7,798 nt of DNA from Paenibacillus sp. oral taxon 786 str. D14 (GCF_000159955.1 NZ_GG695972.1:284538-292335); one strand, 5' to 3'. Shown: positions 1-6,130, numbered from the stretch's first letter. Made by a program: numbers and translations. The notes: generated by a model from the letters alone, not told the origin.

Positions 1-552
1 GGCATGGTCGCCGTGAGCGACACCGTGAAGGAGACGTCCAAGGCCGCAGTAGCGCGGCTGAAGGAGATGGGCCTTCACGTGGTGATGATCACCGGCGACA
101 ACGTGCGCACCGCCCAGGCGATCGCCGCCGAGGTCGGGATCGACGAGGTGCTGGCCGAGGTGCTCCCGGAAGGCAAAGCCGCCGAGGTGAAAAAGCTCCA
201 GGCCCGCGGCCTGAAGACGGCGATGGTTGGAGACGGCATTAACGACGCTCCGGCACTTGCCGTGGCCGACGTAGGCATCGCCATCGGCACGGGCACCGAC
301 GTGGCCATGGAGGCCGCCGACGTCACGCTGATGCGCGGCGACCTGGAGGGCGTGCCGGATGCGATCGCTATGAGCAAGCGCACGATGGGCAATATCAAGC
401 AGAACTTGTTCTGGGCGCTCGCCTACAATACGATCGGCATTCCTGTAGCCGCTGCGGGCTTTCTGGCTCCGTGGCTGGCCGGGGCTGCGATGGCGCTTAG
501 TTCTGTCTCCGTTGTGCTGAACGCGCTGCGTTTGCAGCGGGTGAAGTTGTAA
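1..552 (+). CDS. copA: Copper-translocating P-type ATPase, C-terminal part (gene truncated by window edge)
   Basis: This is the last 183 codons of a heavy-metal (P1B-type) ATPase that exports Cu+ across the cytoplasmic membrane using ATP. What is visible: the end of the nucleotide-binding/phosphorylation domain with the TGDN motif near residue 30, the hinge motif [10 protein letters not shown] near residues 77-86, then the last two membrane helices. Helix 7 carries the YN pair (AYNTIGIP) and helix 8 the [15 protein letters not shown] segment. The YN and MxxSS residues are the copper-site signature of CopA and argue against a Zn/Cd pump. The N-terminal metal-binding domains, actuator domain and DKTG phosphorylation site lie outside the window. 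The frame is open from base 1, so ATG at 4 is an internal Met, not a start. The gene ends 18 bases before a strong terminator and converges with the operon on the other strand. Family assignment is secure; the gene symbol rests on the C-terminal copper residues only. Confidence 0.95.
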   Translation, partial: GMVAVSDTVKETSKAAVARLKEMGLHVVMITGDNVRTAQAIAAEVGIDEVLAEVLPEGKAAEVKKLQARGLKTAMVGDGINDAPALAVADVGIAIGTGTDVAMEAADVTLMRGDLEGVPDAIAMSKRTMGNIKQNLFWALAYNTIGIPVAAAGFLAPWLAGAAMALSSVSVVLNALRLQRVKL

Positions 553-570
553 CTATACAATGCCAAACGA

Positions 571-637
571 AACGAGCCTTCCAGGCCGTAAGGTTCCGGA
601 TTTTGTTCCGGTCTTGCGAGGGAAGGCTCGTTTTTTT
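571..637 (+). terminator. Rho-independent terminator of the copper ATPase gene, possibly bidirectional
   Basis: A perfect 10-bp stem (573-582 with 621-630), extended by A/T pairs, is followed by seven T (631-637). A small inner hairpin (CCGGA 596-600 with TCCGG 607-611) sits in the loop. It lies between two convergent genes. On the minus strand the stem is followed by a less perfect T-rich tail (CGTTTCGTTT), so it may also end the leftward operon whose last stop codon is at 648-650. Confidence 0.9.
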
Positions 638-647
638 GATGTAGATT

Positions 648-1265
648 CTATTTTTTTGGATGGGTGAGGGGATCACCGATAATGCCTTGATCCTCCAGGG
701 CGAGAAGCAGCTTCTTCATGAGTTCGACGGTTGCCGTAATGGCTGGCACGTCGGGCTTCTTTAATTTCTCCGTACAGGTCAAAGTGGCATGTCCGTTCTT
801 GATCCGCAGCCGTACATGGATCTTGGAATGAAGGTTCAGCAACTCTTCGATCCCTTCGTACTTCAATACCGATCGCAGCAGACTGGGATGGGAAGCTTTT
901 GCTTGAAACTTCTTATTCATTGCGGAGTTTGGGAGTGAGGCTTCCCGGAGCCCCCTGGTAAACCAGGCCAAGACATGTCGTTTGGCCGAAAATAACACGA
1001 ACTCCAGCTTACGGCGCGGCCGGTAGCTGTATTTCACGGTGATCGCGTACTCGTTACCGGAGGTGTCGTTATTCGGGTCGGTGATCGTCACCTTACAGGA
1101 TCCGAAGCGTGGGGAAAGCGGCAGACGGACATGCTGCCCCTTATACTTCCAGTTCCTGAACGTTCCTGCGGCGTAAGTCCCTCCAGAGGTTCTGGCATAC
1201 TCTTTCAGCAGGGCTGTCGACTTCGGTTCCCACCACGGTTTACTTTTTACTGTCGTCTGCGTCAT
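648..1265 (-). CDS. Uncharacterised 205-residue protein, third gene of the SPFH operon
   Basis: I do not recognise this protein. It starts at ATG 1265-1263, preceded by AAGGAGGA at optimal distance, inside the end of the upstream ribbon-helix-helix gene (26-base overlap, different frame), which suggests translational coupling. A longer in-frame reading from 1355 is possible but would run antisense-free through the upstream gene without a ribosome site, so I rejected it. It has no signal peptide or membrane helix. It is basic and looks like an alpha/beta domain: an N-terminal segment with SGGTYAAGTF (about 23-32), strands rich in alternating hydrophobics up to about residue 110, a segment FQAKASHPSLLRSVL near 126-140, then a strand (KIHVRLRIKNGHATLT) and a C-terminal amphipathic helix. 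This general order recalls uncharacterised cytoplasmic proteins with a lone alpha/beta domain, but the resemblance is from memory and weak. Its constant position suggests it works with the SPFH protein. Confidence 0.8.
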   Translation of the reverse strand: MTQTTVKSKPWWEPKSTALLKEYARTSGGTYAAGTFRNWKYKGQHVRLPLSPRFGSCKVTITDPNNDTSGNEYAITVKYSYRPRRKLEFVLFSAKRHVLAWFTRGLREASLPNSAMNKKFQAKASHPSLLRSVLKYEGIEELLNLHSKIHVRLRIKNGHATLTCTEKLKKPDVPAITATVELMKKLLLALEDQGIIGDPLTHPKK

Positions 1266-1446
1266 GCTTCTCTTCCTCCTTGCCCGGCGCCCGGGTGGAA
1301 GGCAGTCTTCCCTCGCGGCGCAATGCTTCTCGCAGCAGGTATTCGATATGCCCATTCACGCTTCGGAATTCATCCGCTGCCCAGCGTTCCAAAGCCTGAT
1401 AAAGAGTCGGGTCAAGGCGAAGTGGGAAGCTCTTCTTGCTGGCCAT
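1240..1446 (-). CDS. Arc-like ribbon-helix-helix protein, 68 residues
   Basis: A small protein with the ribbon-helix-helix pattern of Arc/MetJ DNA-binding proteins: a short basic beta strand KKSFPLRLD (residues 4-12), helix A from PTLYQALERWAADEF (13-27), the turn RSVNGH, and helix B IEYLLREALRREGR. The tail after residue 48 is charged and probably disordered (KEEEKHDADDSKK). Such proteins act as dimers or tetramers that insert the strand pair into the DNA major groove. It lies 19 bases downstream of the SPFH gene with an AGGGG ribosome site about 12 bases before ATG 1446-1444, and overlaps the next gene. From memory, SPFH genes of this type are followed by a similar small protein in other Gram-positive bacteria, including actinobacteria. 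Databases often label these as HicB- or Arc-like antitoxins, but no toxin is evident here. It may regulate its own operon; the dyad at the operon promoter is a candidate site. Confidence 0.88.
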   Translation of the reverse strand: MASKKSFPLRLDPTLYQALERWAADEFRSVNGHIEYLLREALRREGRLPSTRAPGKEEEKHDADDSKK

Positions 1447-1465
1447 CGTGAATGGATGCCCCTAA

Positions 1466-2323
1466 TTAATACAACGTGCTAGTATTGATGACCGGCTGGG
1501 CGGAACGGTCGGATACGACAGCGACGAGCAGGTTGTTAATCATCGCGGCTTTACGTTCGTCATCCAGCTCGACAACTTGACCGGCCTGCAGCCGTTCGAT
1601 CGCCATTTGAACCATGGTGACGGCGCCGTCGACGATTTTCTCGCGAGCCGCAATGATCGCTTCGGCTTGTTGGCGTTGCAGCATCGCGCTTGCGATTTCG
1701 GTCGAGTAGGCCAGATGCGTCAAACGCGACTCAATGACCTTAACGCCGGCGATGGCCAGACGGTTCTGCAATTCGCTGGTGAGCTCCAACGCAATCTCTT
1801 CCGTATTGGCGCGCAGGGAGAAGCCGGTGTCGGAATCGTCCAATTGGTCGTACGGATATTTGCTGGCGACGTGGCGCAGTGCAGCTTCGCTCTGAATTTC
1901 CACGAAGGTTTCGTATTCATCCACTTCAAATAGCGCTTTGGCGGAGTCGACCACCGAAAACACGACAACAGTGGCGATTTCGATCGGGTTCCCTTTGACA
2001 TCATTGACTTTCAGTTTGGCGCTGTTGAAGTTGCGAACGCGCAGCGAAACTTTTTTGCGAGTTGAGAACGGGATGGCAAGATAGAAGCCGCTCTTGCGGA
2101 TCACGCCGAGGTAACGGCCGAAGAAGGTGACGACAGCCGATTGGTTTGGCTGTACGATCGTCAGCCCGGTCAAGAGCACGAAGGCGATGACGAAGGAGAG
2201 CACACCGCCGGCCACGGGAACGACATCGTTTAACGTGACGAGAAATGTCCCCAACGCAATAAATCCGAAAATGAACAACAGGGCAACAAAACCGTTTAGG
2301 CACGAAATTTCTTTTTCTTTCAT
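1466..2323 (-). CDS. SPFH (stomatin/prohibitin/flotillin-like) membrane protein
   Basis: A 285-residue membrane-anchored SPFH protein. Two hydrophobic segments open it (about residues 11-31 and 37-57), followed by the SPFH domain from about residue 57: [20 protein letters not shown], the basic [17 protein letters not shown] segment and [16 protein letters not shown], where family members fold into the beta-rich band-7 core. The coiled-coil-like part includes [20 protein letters not shown] (about 210-230), and the end is [19 protein letters not shown] proteins oligomerise at membrane microdomains and scaffold or protect other membrane proteins. I chose ATG 2323-2321 because AAGGAG (2340-2335) stands 11 bases upstream; a GTG at 2335 lies inside that ribosome site and cannot be the start. 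It is the first gene of a three-gene operon. This short two-helix form differs from FloT/YuaG and has no NfeD partner here. Its client is unknown. Confidence 0.95.
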   Translation of the reverse strand: MKEKEISCLNGFVALLFIFGFIALGTFLVTLNDVVPVAGGVLSFVIAFVLLTGLTIVQPNQSAVVTFFGRYLGVIRKSGFYLAIPFSTRKKVSLRVRNFNSAKLKVNDVKGNPIEIATVVVFSVVDSAKALFEVDEYETFVEIQSEAALRHVASKYPYDQLDDSDTGFSLRANTEEIALELTSELQNRLAIAGVKVIESRLTHLAYSTEIASAMLQRQQAEAIIAAREKIVDGAVTMVQMAIERLQAGQVVELDDERKAAMINNLLVAVVSDRSAQPVINTSTLY

Positions 2324-2334
2324 ATAAAGTGACA

Positions 2335-2340
2335 CTCCTT
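2335..2340 (-). promoter_or_regulatory. Ribosome binding site fixing the SPFH start
   Basis: AAGGAG on the minus strand, 11 bases before ATG 2323-2321. It overlaps the alternative GTG at 2335 and so excludes it as the start. Confidence 0.8.
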
Positions 2341-2352
2341 CACATATTAAAT

Positions 2353-2371
2353 TGATATTTATATGATATCA
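2353..2371. promoter_or_regulatory. Dyad over the -10 box of the SPFH promoter (candidate operator)
   Basis: TGATAT and ATATCA form a perfect inverted repeat with a 7-base spacer that covers the -10 box and the likely start of transcription. A protein bound here would block RNA polymerase. The ribbon-helix-helix protein of the same operon is one possible binder; this is inference. The AT-rich setting raises the chance of a random dyad. Confidence 0.4.
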
Positions 2372-2391
2372 CTTTTGCAAAATAATGTAAA
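2363..2391 (-). promoter_or_regulatory. SigA-type promoter of the SPFH operon
   Basis: On the minus strand, TTTACA (2391-2386, 5 of 6 consensus) and TATCAT (2368-2363, 5 of 6) are separated by exactly 17 bases, with the predicted start site about 7 bases further on and a leader of about 30 bases to the start codon. No SigW-type motif was seen, although SPFH genes of bacilli are often SigW-controlled. Confidence 0.75.
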
Positions 2392-2510
2392 TATGAGACG
2401 GCGATATTCTCTGCCGGGGGCTTTTACATGATTATCCCCTTCGCTCAGATAGAATAGTTATCGATGGAGCAGAACTGTGTGAACCAATTGAAGCTTGGAT
2501 GGGAGTGAAG

Positions 2511-2556
2511 ATGAGGATGGAGATGAGGATGGAGATGAGGATGGAGATGAGGATGG
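2511..2556. repeat. 12-bp perfect tandem repeat, about 3.8 copies
   Basis: The unit ATGAGGATGGAG begins at 2511, 2523, 2535 and 2547; the last copy stops after 10 bases. The copies are identical, so the array is recent or still changing in length by slippage. The strand is purine-only except for T, giving strong strand asymmetry. Confidence 0.95.
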
Positions 2557-2608
2557 TGTCTTATGGGATGGAATGGGGAGGGAATGAGGTTGGAAGCGGA
2601 GACGGCCT

Positions 2609-2843
2609 CGCGGCTGATCGAACGGGATAGGCGTGTGCAAGTGGAACCGCGGCTGATCAAACGGGATTATGCGTGGACAACTGGAATCGCTGCTGATCCA
2701 GGGCAAGATAGACGGGGACGGCCGTATCTTAGCTGTCAGGGTGCGACAGACAGGAACGCCCGTACCGTAGCAGTCGGGGTGCAACAGACAGGGACAGCCG
2801 GGCCTTAGCTGATCAGAGCACGACCGGCAGGTTTAGCCCGTCC
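2609..2843. repeat. Degenerate tandem array, period about 38-40 bp, about six units
   Basis: Units begin at 2609, 2648, 2688, 2728, 2766 and 2804. Units 1 and 2 share their first 11 bases (CGCGGCTGATC), then AACGGGAT and GCGTG at matching places. Units 4 and 5 match at 29 of 38 positions by eye. Units 3 to 6 share the pattern GCTG-(A)TC-GGG-GC, ACAGACAGG and GCCCGT-like ends. The array therefore looks like one repeat that has drifted, with neighbours most alike. There are no unique spacers between units, so it is not a CRISPR array. Possible origins are an old minisatellite or a decayed repeat-protein gene (39 bases is 13 codons). Confidence 0.75.
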
Positions 2844-2881
2844 CGTCGTACTCGCAATAGGGGCTGACGGTACCGCCGCCA

Positions 2882-2918
2882 GGTGCGGGCTATCCAGGCA
2901 GTCCAGGCTGCCCGCACC
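2882..2918. other. Hairpin-forming inverted repeat, 9-bp arms, no T tail
   Basis: GGTGCGGGC (2882-2890) and GCCCGCACC (2910-2918) are perfect complements around a 19-base loop. A competing small hairpin, GGCAG (2897-2901) with CTGCC (2908-2912), shares bases with the right arm, so the two folds exclude each other. No T run follows on either strand, so it is not a standard terminator. It may reduce transcription coming from the MocR-type gene, but nothing in the sequence proves a role. Confidence 0.5.
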
Positions 2919-2955
2919 ATTAGCTTCGTCCCCAGCGTAGCTCTGGATATAGTGT

Positions 2956-2973
2956 AGACGTCCCCGAACGTCT
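2956..2973. other. Small dyad, 6-bp arms
   Basis: AGACGT (2956-2961) and ACGTCT (2968-2973) flank CCCCGA. It lies about 60 bases past the stop codon of the leftward MocR-type gene. Without a T tail it is a weak terminator candidate at best. Confidence 0.3.
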
Positions 2974-3031
2974 GTGATCCACCTCCTGCCTAGAAGGGGG
3001 CGCCTGTACCGTAGTGCGATGTTTCATGGGC

Positions 3032-4480
3032 TTAATCCAAGGAGCGTACGATTTCGCTTAGACGGGCGATGCCTTCCGTCAGTTCTTCGGCGGTGGCGTA
3101 GGCGTAGGAGAGGCGCAGGTGGCTGCCGGAGGCGCGGTTGTACAGGTGGCCGGGGTTGATCAGAAGGCCGGCTTTTAGGGCGGCGTCAAATATTTTGCGC
3201 GGGGAGGGGGAGTTGTGCAGGTTCAGCCAGATGTAAAACCCTCCCTGCGGCACCTTCCAGTCCGCGATATCGCGAAAATACCGCTCCAACGCGTCCACCG
3301 CCGCCTCTCGCCGCAGGCGGAGCGCCGCCCGCAGCCGTTCAAGATGGCGGTCGTAGCTGCCGCTTTCCAGCCATTCCGCTGCCATCTGTTGCGAGAGGGC
3401 GCTAGAGCCGTAATCGCTTTGCATCTTGATGTCTGCAAGCCGCTCGATGACGGGCTGCGGTCCGGCAATCCAGCCAATCCGCAGGCCGGGGCTGAGGGAT
3501 TTGGACAAGCTGCCCAGATACAGTACGCTGCCGCTAGCGTCATGAGCCTTCAGCGGCAGGGGCGGCGGGGCGTCCAGCCACAACTCGCGGTAGACATCAT
3601 CTTCAACGAGGGGGAAACGGGCTGCCTCGCAGACGTCCAGCAGCTGACGTCGCCGCGCTTCGCTCATAACCGTTCCGCTTGGATTATAGAAGGTCGGAAT
3701 GGTATACAGCAATGCGCCCGCATATTGCTTGGCGTACACAGAAACCAGGTCGGCGCGCAGGCCTTGTTCATCCATCGGGACACCGCGCAGCTTCATTCCG
3801 GCGCTCTGAAAAACGGGAACCGAATACAGATACGACGGTCGTTCGGTCAGTACCGTCGAGCCCTGGGGGAGCAGGCCGACGGCAATGAGCTGGAGCGCCT
3901 GCAAAGCGCCGGAGATTATCAGCAGCGAAGCCGGCGATACGGTGATGCCTTGGAGGCTCAGCCGGGCGGCGATGGCCTCCCGGAGCCGCAGGTCCCCGTT
4001 GGGCTCGCCATAGCCCAGGTTTGGGACATTGGTGGCCATCCGACCCAACAGCTCGGCCATTTCGGATTGCGGCAGCAGGTCCGGGCCCATCTCGCCGGTG
4101 CCGAGTCGCAAAATGCCGGGCTGGAACTCAGCCCGGTTAATCTCCTGCACGGCAGGCAAATTAGGGTACTGCACGCCGGAGCTGACGTATTCGTTCCAAT
4201 CGGGCGGCGGGGAGGCGGTCAGCACGCCCCAGGTCCGGTTAACGACGCGGGTGCCGCCGCCCCGGTCGCCCTGAAGCAGCCCGGCTGCGATCAGCTCGTC
4301 CAGCGCGGCGACGACTGTGCTGCGGTTGACGCCAAACCGCGCGGCCAGCTCCCGCTGGGACGGGATGCGTGTCCCCACCGGCCATTCGCCGCTGGCAATT
4401 CGATCACAAAGATGCTCCATGATTTGGCGATGGAGCGGAATGGGCAAATTTCGGCTGGGACGCCAGGTCGAATGATTCAT
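3032..4480 (-). CDS. MocR-type transcription regulator: GntR-like winged helix fused to PLP aminotransferase domain
   Basis: A 482-residue MocR/PdxR/GabR-type regulator of normal family length. Residues about 10-78 form the GntR-type winged helix: PLHRQIMEHLCDRI, then GTRIPSQRELAARFGVNRST (recognition region) and the wing GGGTRVV. A linker leads to a fold-type I aminotransferase domain (about 110-482). The PLP-binding lysine is K327 in SLSKSLSPGLRIGW; other family marks are YNPSGTVMS and VEDDVYRELW, whose Asp is expected to pair with the PLP ring nitrogen. Start ATG 4480-4478 has AGGGGGT seven bases upstream. Such proteins sense amino acids, GABA, taurine or PLP itself and control neighbouring genes. 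Here the divergent neighbour is an amino-acid exporter, so it most likely activates that gene and represses its own. The effector cannot be read from the sequence. A 431-codon frame on the other strand (3215-4510) is a shadow of this gene's GC-rich codons. Confidence 0.95.
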   Translation of the reverse strand: MNHSTWRPSRNLPIPLHRQIMEHLCDRIASGEWPVGTRIPSQRELAARFGVNRSTVVAALDELIAAGLLQGDRGGGTRVVNRTWGVLTASPPPDWNEYVSSGVQYPNLPAVQEINRAEFQPGILRLGTGEMGPDLLPQSEMAELLGRMATNVPNLGYGEPNGDLRLREAIAARLSLQGITVSPASLLIISGALQALQLIAVGLLPQGSTVLTERPSYLYSVPVFQSAGMKLRGVPMDEQGLRADLVSVYAKQYAGALLYTIPTFYNPSGTVMSEARRRQLLDVCEAARFPLVEDDVYRELWLDAPPPLPLKAHDASGSVLYLGSLSKSLSPGLRIGWIAGPQPVIERLADIKMQSDYGSSALSQQMAAEWLESGSYDRHLERLRAALRLRREAAVDALERYFRDIADWKVPQGGFYIWLNLHNSPSPRKIFDAALKAGLLINPGHLYNRASGSHLRLSYAYATAEELTEGIARLSEIVRSLD

Positions 4481-4541
4481 GCGGAATACCCCCTATCTGC
4501 AGAACTGTAGATTTTTTGCGCGAACGACGTTATTTTCCCCT

Positions 4542-4570
4542 ATTATATCGTTTGGTTGGTTTCTGATCCA
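4542..4570 (-). promoter_or_regulatory. Promoter of the MocR-type gene
   Basis: A perfect TATAAT -10 (minus strand, 4547-4542) stands about 60 bases before the start codon. The -35 at 17-base spacing is TGGATC (4570-4565), a poor match, and it lies inside the dyad described next, which fits autoregulation. Confidence 0.6.
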
Positions 4571-4584
4571 TCCAAATGGATGGA
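4567..4584. promoter_or_regulatory. Candidate MocR operator: 18-bp dyad between divergent promoters
   Basis: TCCATCCA and TGGATGGA are perfect inverted arms of 8 bases around AA. Its centre lies near -40 for both predicted promoters, over the -35 of the regulator gene and just upstream of the -35 region of the exporter. That single position could serve repression of one and activation of the other, as is known for GabR-like regulators. Binding is inferred from position and symmetry only. Confidence 0.6.
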
Positions 4585-4611
4585 GCTAAATCGGGAGGGG
4601 GCGGGTACAAT
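4583..4611 (+). promoter_or_regulatory. Promoter of the LysE-family gene
   Basis: TACAAT (4606-4611, 5 of 6) is a good -10. At 17-base spacing the -35 (4583-4588, GAGCTA) is very poor, which is what an activator-dependent promoter would look like, with the dyad immediately upstream. The predicted leader is short and ends in the strong ribosome site GAGGGGGAG before ATG 4645. Confidence 0.5.
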
Positions 4612-4644
4612 AGGGTTCGAGACAGAGATCAGAGGGGGAGAGAG

Positions 4645-5267
4645 ATGTTTAGTGCTGCGATTCATGGGTTCTTTCTGGCGGTTGGACTTATTTTGCCATT
4701 AGGCGTGCAGAATGTGTTTGTGTTTAACCAGGGGGCTGCCGGACGAAAGCTCCGCCGGGCCTTGCCGGCTGTTCTGACCGCCGCTTTGGGGATACGATAT
4801 TGATTTTGCTAGCTGTGTTGGGGGTCTCGGTGCTGGTCTTGTCATGGACTTGGCTGAAAACCGTACTCTTTGCGGCAGGCGCTGTCTTTATGCTATACAT
4901 TGGCTGGACCATCTGGAGGGACGTGTCCAAACCGTCTTCCGCCGGGCCATCCGGGCTGCCAGCTAAACAGCAGGTGGTGTTTGCATTGTCGGTGACGTTT
5001 TTGAATCCCCATGCGATTCTGGATACAGTTGGCGTGATCGGGACAAGCTCTCTGGATTATACCGGCGGGGCGAAAGGGGCGTTTACGCTGGCTGCGATTC
5101 TGGTGTCGTGGGTCTGGTTTTTCGGATTGGCATGGGCAGGCAAAACGCTCGGTAGCTTGGACCGGGGAGGTCAACTGCTCCAGGGGATCAATCGATTGTC
5201 TGCGCTTATCGTCTGGGGGATGGCGTTATATATGATCGGTGCCGTGGTCGCTGATCACTTGAAGTAG
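4645..5267 (+). pseudogene. LysE/ArgO-type amino-acid exporter interrupted by a one-base frameshift
   Basis: Start ATG 4645 follows AGAGGGGGAG. The first frame reads the family N-terminus (GLILPLGVQNVFVFNQG, membrane helix 1) to ALPAVLTAALG, then runs into TGA at 4801-4803. The other part continues in the -1 frame from GAT at 4791 (D T I L I L L A...) through the LysE motif SVTFLNPHAILDT and three more helices to TAG 5265-5267. Joined at 4785-4791 the product is 207 residues with about six helices, the usual LysE length, so one G is missing from, or has been lost in, the GGGG at 4788-4791. The family exports lysine, arginine or other amino acids at the cytoplasmic membrane. The gene is divergent from a MocR-type regulator that probably controls it. 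The break may be a real mutation, a sequencing error, or, less likely, a recoding site, because the junction reads T TTG GGG in the zero frame. All visible motifs are otherwise intact, arguing that the lesion is recent or artificial. Confidence 0.85.
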
Positions 5268-5306
5268 GGCGGCGGGGAGCCTTGAAGCTCAGTATGACAC
5301 TGGGAT

Positions 5307-5319
5307 GCAAGCGGCTTGC
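5307..5319. promoter_or_regulatory. Dyad over the -35 box of the nitroreductase promoter (candidate operator)
   Basis: GCAAGC and GCTTGC are perfect inverted arms around a single G. The right arm covers most of the predicted -35. A second, shorter dyad (TTCC 5336-5339, GGAA 5347-5350) brackets the -10. Nitroreductase genes of bacilli are often under redox or electrophile-sensing repressors; which one would act here cannot be said. Confidence 0.35.
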
Positions 5320-5344
5320 TTCCTGTTGGGGAAAGTTCCATAAT
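5316..5344 (+). promoter_or_regulatory. Probable promoter of the nitroreductase gene
   Basis: TTGCTT (5316-5321) and CATAAT (5339-5344) are 17 bases apart. The -10 matches 5 of 6, the -35 only 3 of 6. There is no terminator between the exporter stop and here, so some readthrough is possible. Confidence 0.45.
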
Positions 5345-5380
5345 TAGGAATAACATAAAGCAAGGGATAGGAGTGAGGAG

Positions 5381-6124
5381 ATGAACGAGACGATATCCAA
5401 AATGCTGGAGCACCGTTCCATTCGTAAATACAGCGATCGTCCGGTGACCCGAGAGCTGGTGGAACAAATCATATCCGCAGGCCAAATGGCCTCCAGTTCC
5501 AGCAATGTACAAGCCTATACCGTGATTGCCGTGACGGACGCGGATCGGAAAGCGAAGCTGGCCGAGCTTTGCGGGAATCAGGCTTATGTGGCGGAGTGTC
5601 CTGTTTTCCTAGTCTGGTGCGCAGATTTGTCAAGACTCAAACGGGCAGCGGAGCGGCATCTTCCTTCGGAAACGACTTATGAAGGCACGACGGAGAACTT
5701 TATTGTAGCTACGGTCGATACGGCGCTGGCAGCGCAAAATGCCGCCATAGCCGCAGAATCGCTGGGCCTTGGCATCGTGTATATCGGCGGTATCCGCAAC
5801 CATAGCGAGGAGGTGGCGGATCTCTTGGACCTGCCCCACCTTTCGTATCCTGTATTCGGGATGTGTCTCGGCTATCCGGATCAAAATCCAGGGGTGCGTC
5901 CACGGCTTCCGCTGCCGGCAATTCTGCACTGGAACCAGTATGATACCGCCGGGCAAGAGGAACAGGTGGCGGCCTATGACGAGGTTATGTCCAAGTATCT
6001 GAGTGAACGGACAGGAGGGGCGAAGGATACCCCTTGGTCGGAGCTCATGGCCGAGAAGCTGGCACAGCCGGCGCGGCTGCATATGCGCGAATTTTTAGAG
6101 AAGCGCGGCTTTACCTTGAAATAA
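5381..6124 (+). CDS. NfsA-type oxygen-insensitive NAD(P)H flavin nitroreductase
   Basis: A 247-residue FMN-dependent oxidoreductase of the NfsA/FRP group, close to the family's usual 240-250 residues. HRSIRKY (11-17) is the FMN-phosphate-binding start of the family. ASSSSNVQAY (about 37-46) continues the FMN site, and ESLGLGIVYIGGIRN (about 127-141) with FGMCLGYPDQNP form the second flavin-contacting core, where NfsA members have the IGGIRN and G.P motifs. The C-terminal helix (ARLHMREFLEKRGF) is also typical. Such enzymes act as cytoplasmic homodimers and reduce nitroaromatics, quinones, chromate or free flavin by two-electron transfer; the physiological substrate is not known from sequence. 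AGGAG (5369-5373) is seven bases before ATG 5381. It seems monocistronic: its own promoter lies in the 113-base gap after the exporter and a terminator follows seven bases after its stop. Confidence 0.95.
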   Translation: MNETISKMLEHRSIRKYSDRPVTRELVEQIISAGQMASSSSNVQAYTVIAVTDADRKAKLAELCGNQAYVAECPVFLVWCADLSRLKRAAERHLPSETTYEGTTENFIVATVDTALAAQNAAIAAESLGLGIVYIGGIRNHSEEVADLLDLPHLSYPVFGMCLGYPDQNPGVRPRLPLPAILHWNQYDTAGQEEQVAAYDEVMSKYLSERTGGAKDTPWSELMAEKLAQPARLHMREFLEKRGFTLK

Positions 6125-6130
6125 TGGCAA

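Larger units (their letters stand above)
2392..3031. other. Gene-poor intergenic stretch with repeats
   Basis: Between the SPFH promoter and the end of the MocR-type gene there is no gene that I can support. Open frames on both strands exist only because the two tandem arrays (2511-2556, 2609-2843) lack stops; they have no convincing ribosome site and low-complexity products. The part from 2844 to 3031 holds two hairpins and otherwise nothing recognisable. There is no clear T-tailed terminator for the leftward MocR-type gene. Confidence 0.7.

Noticed and set aside
1266..1355. Upstream extension of the third operon gene to 1355
   Set aside because: The 30 extra residues lie over the ribbon-helix-helix gene in another frame, while ATG 1265 has a near-perfect AAGGAGGA site.
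1240..1446. Antitoxin of a toxin-antitoxin pair with the downstream 205-residue protein as toxin
   Set aside because: The downstream protein is larger than common partners and has no toxin motif; the SPFH gene in the same operon fits another role better.
2324..2335. GTG start for the SPFH gene at 2335
   Set aside because: The codon overlaps the ribosome site used by ATG 2323 and has none of its own.
2458..2784. 108-codon leftward open frame through both tandem arrays (repeated IPFDQPR and SSSP)
   Set aside because: It would start at TTG with no ribosome site, the composition is low complexity, and other frames here are also open because the repeats lack stops.
2563..2808. 81-codon rightward open frame over the degenerate array
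   Set aside because: No well-spaced ribosome site, no recognisable domain, and the product only reflects the repeat.
2609..2843. CRISPR array
   Set aside because: Units are contiguous and degenerate, with no unique spacers and no cas genes.
2974..2992. Bases resembling the 3' end of 16S rRNA (GATC-CACCTCCT)
   Set aside because: Two extra bases interrupt the match and nothing else of 16S rRNA is present; chance similarity to the anti-Shine-Dalgarno.
3215..4510. 431-codon open frame opposite the MocR-type gene
   Set aside because: It mirrors a clearly recognised gene; GC-rich third positions leave the opposite frame open. No family features in its translation.
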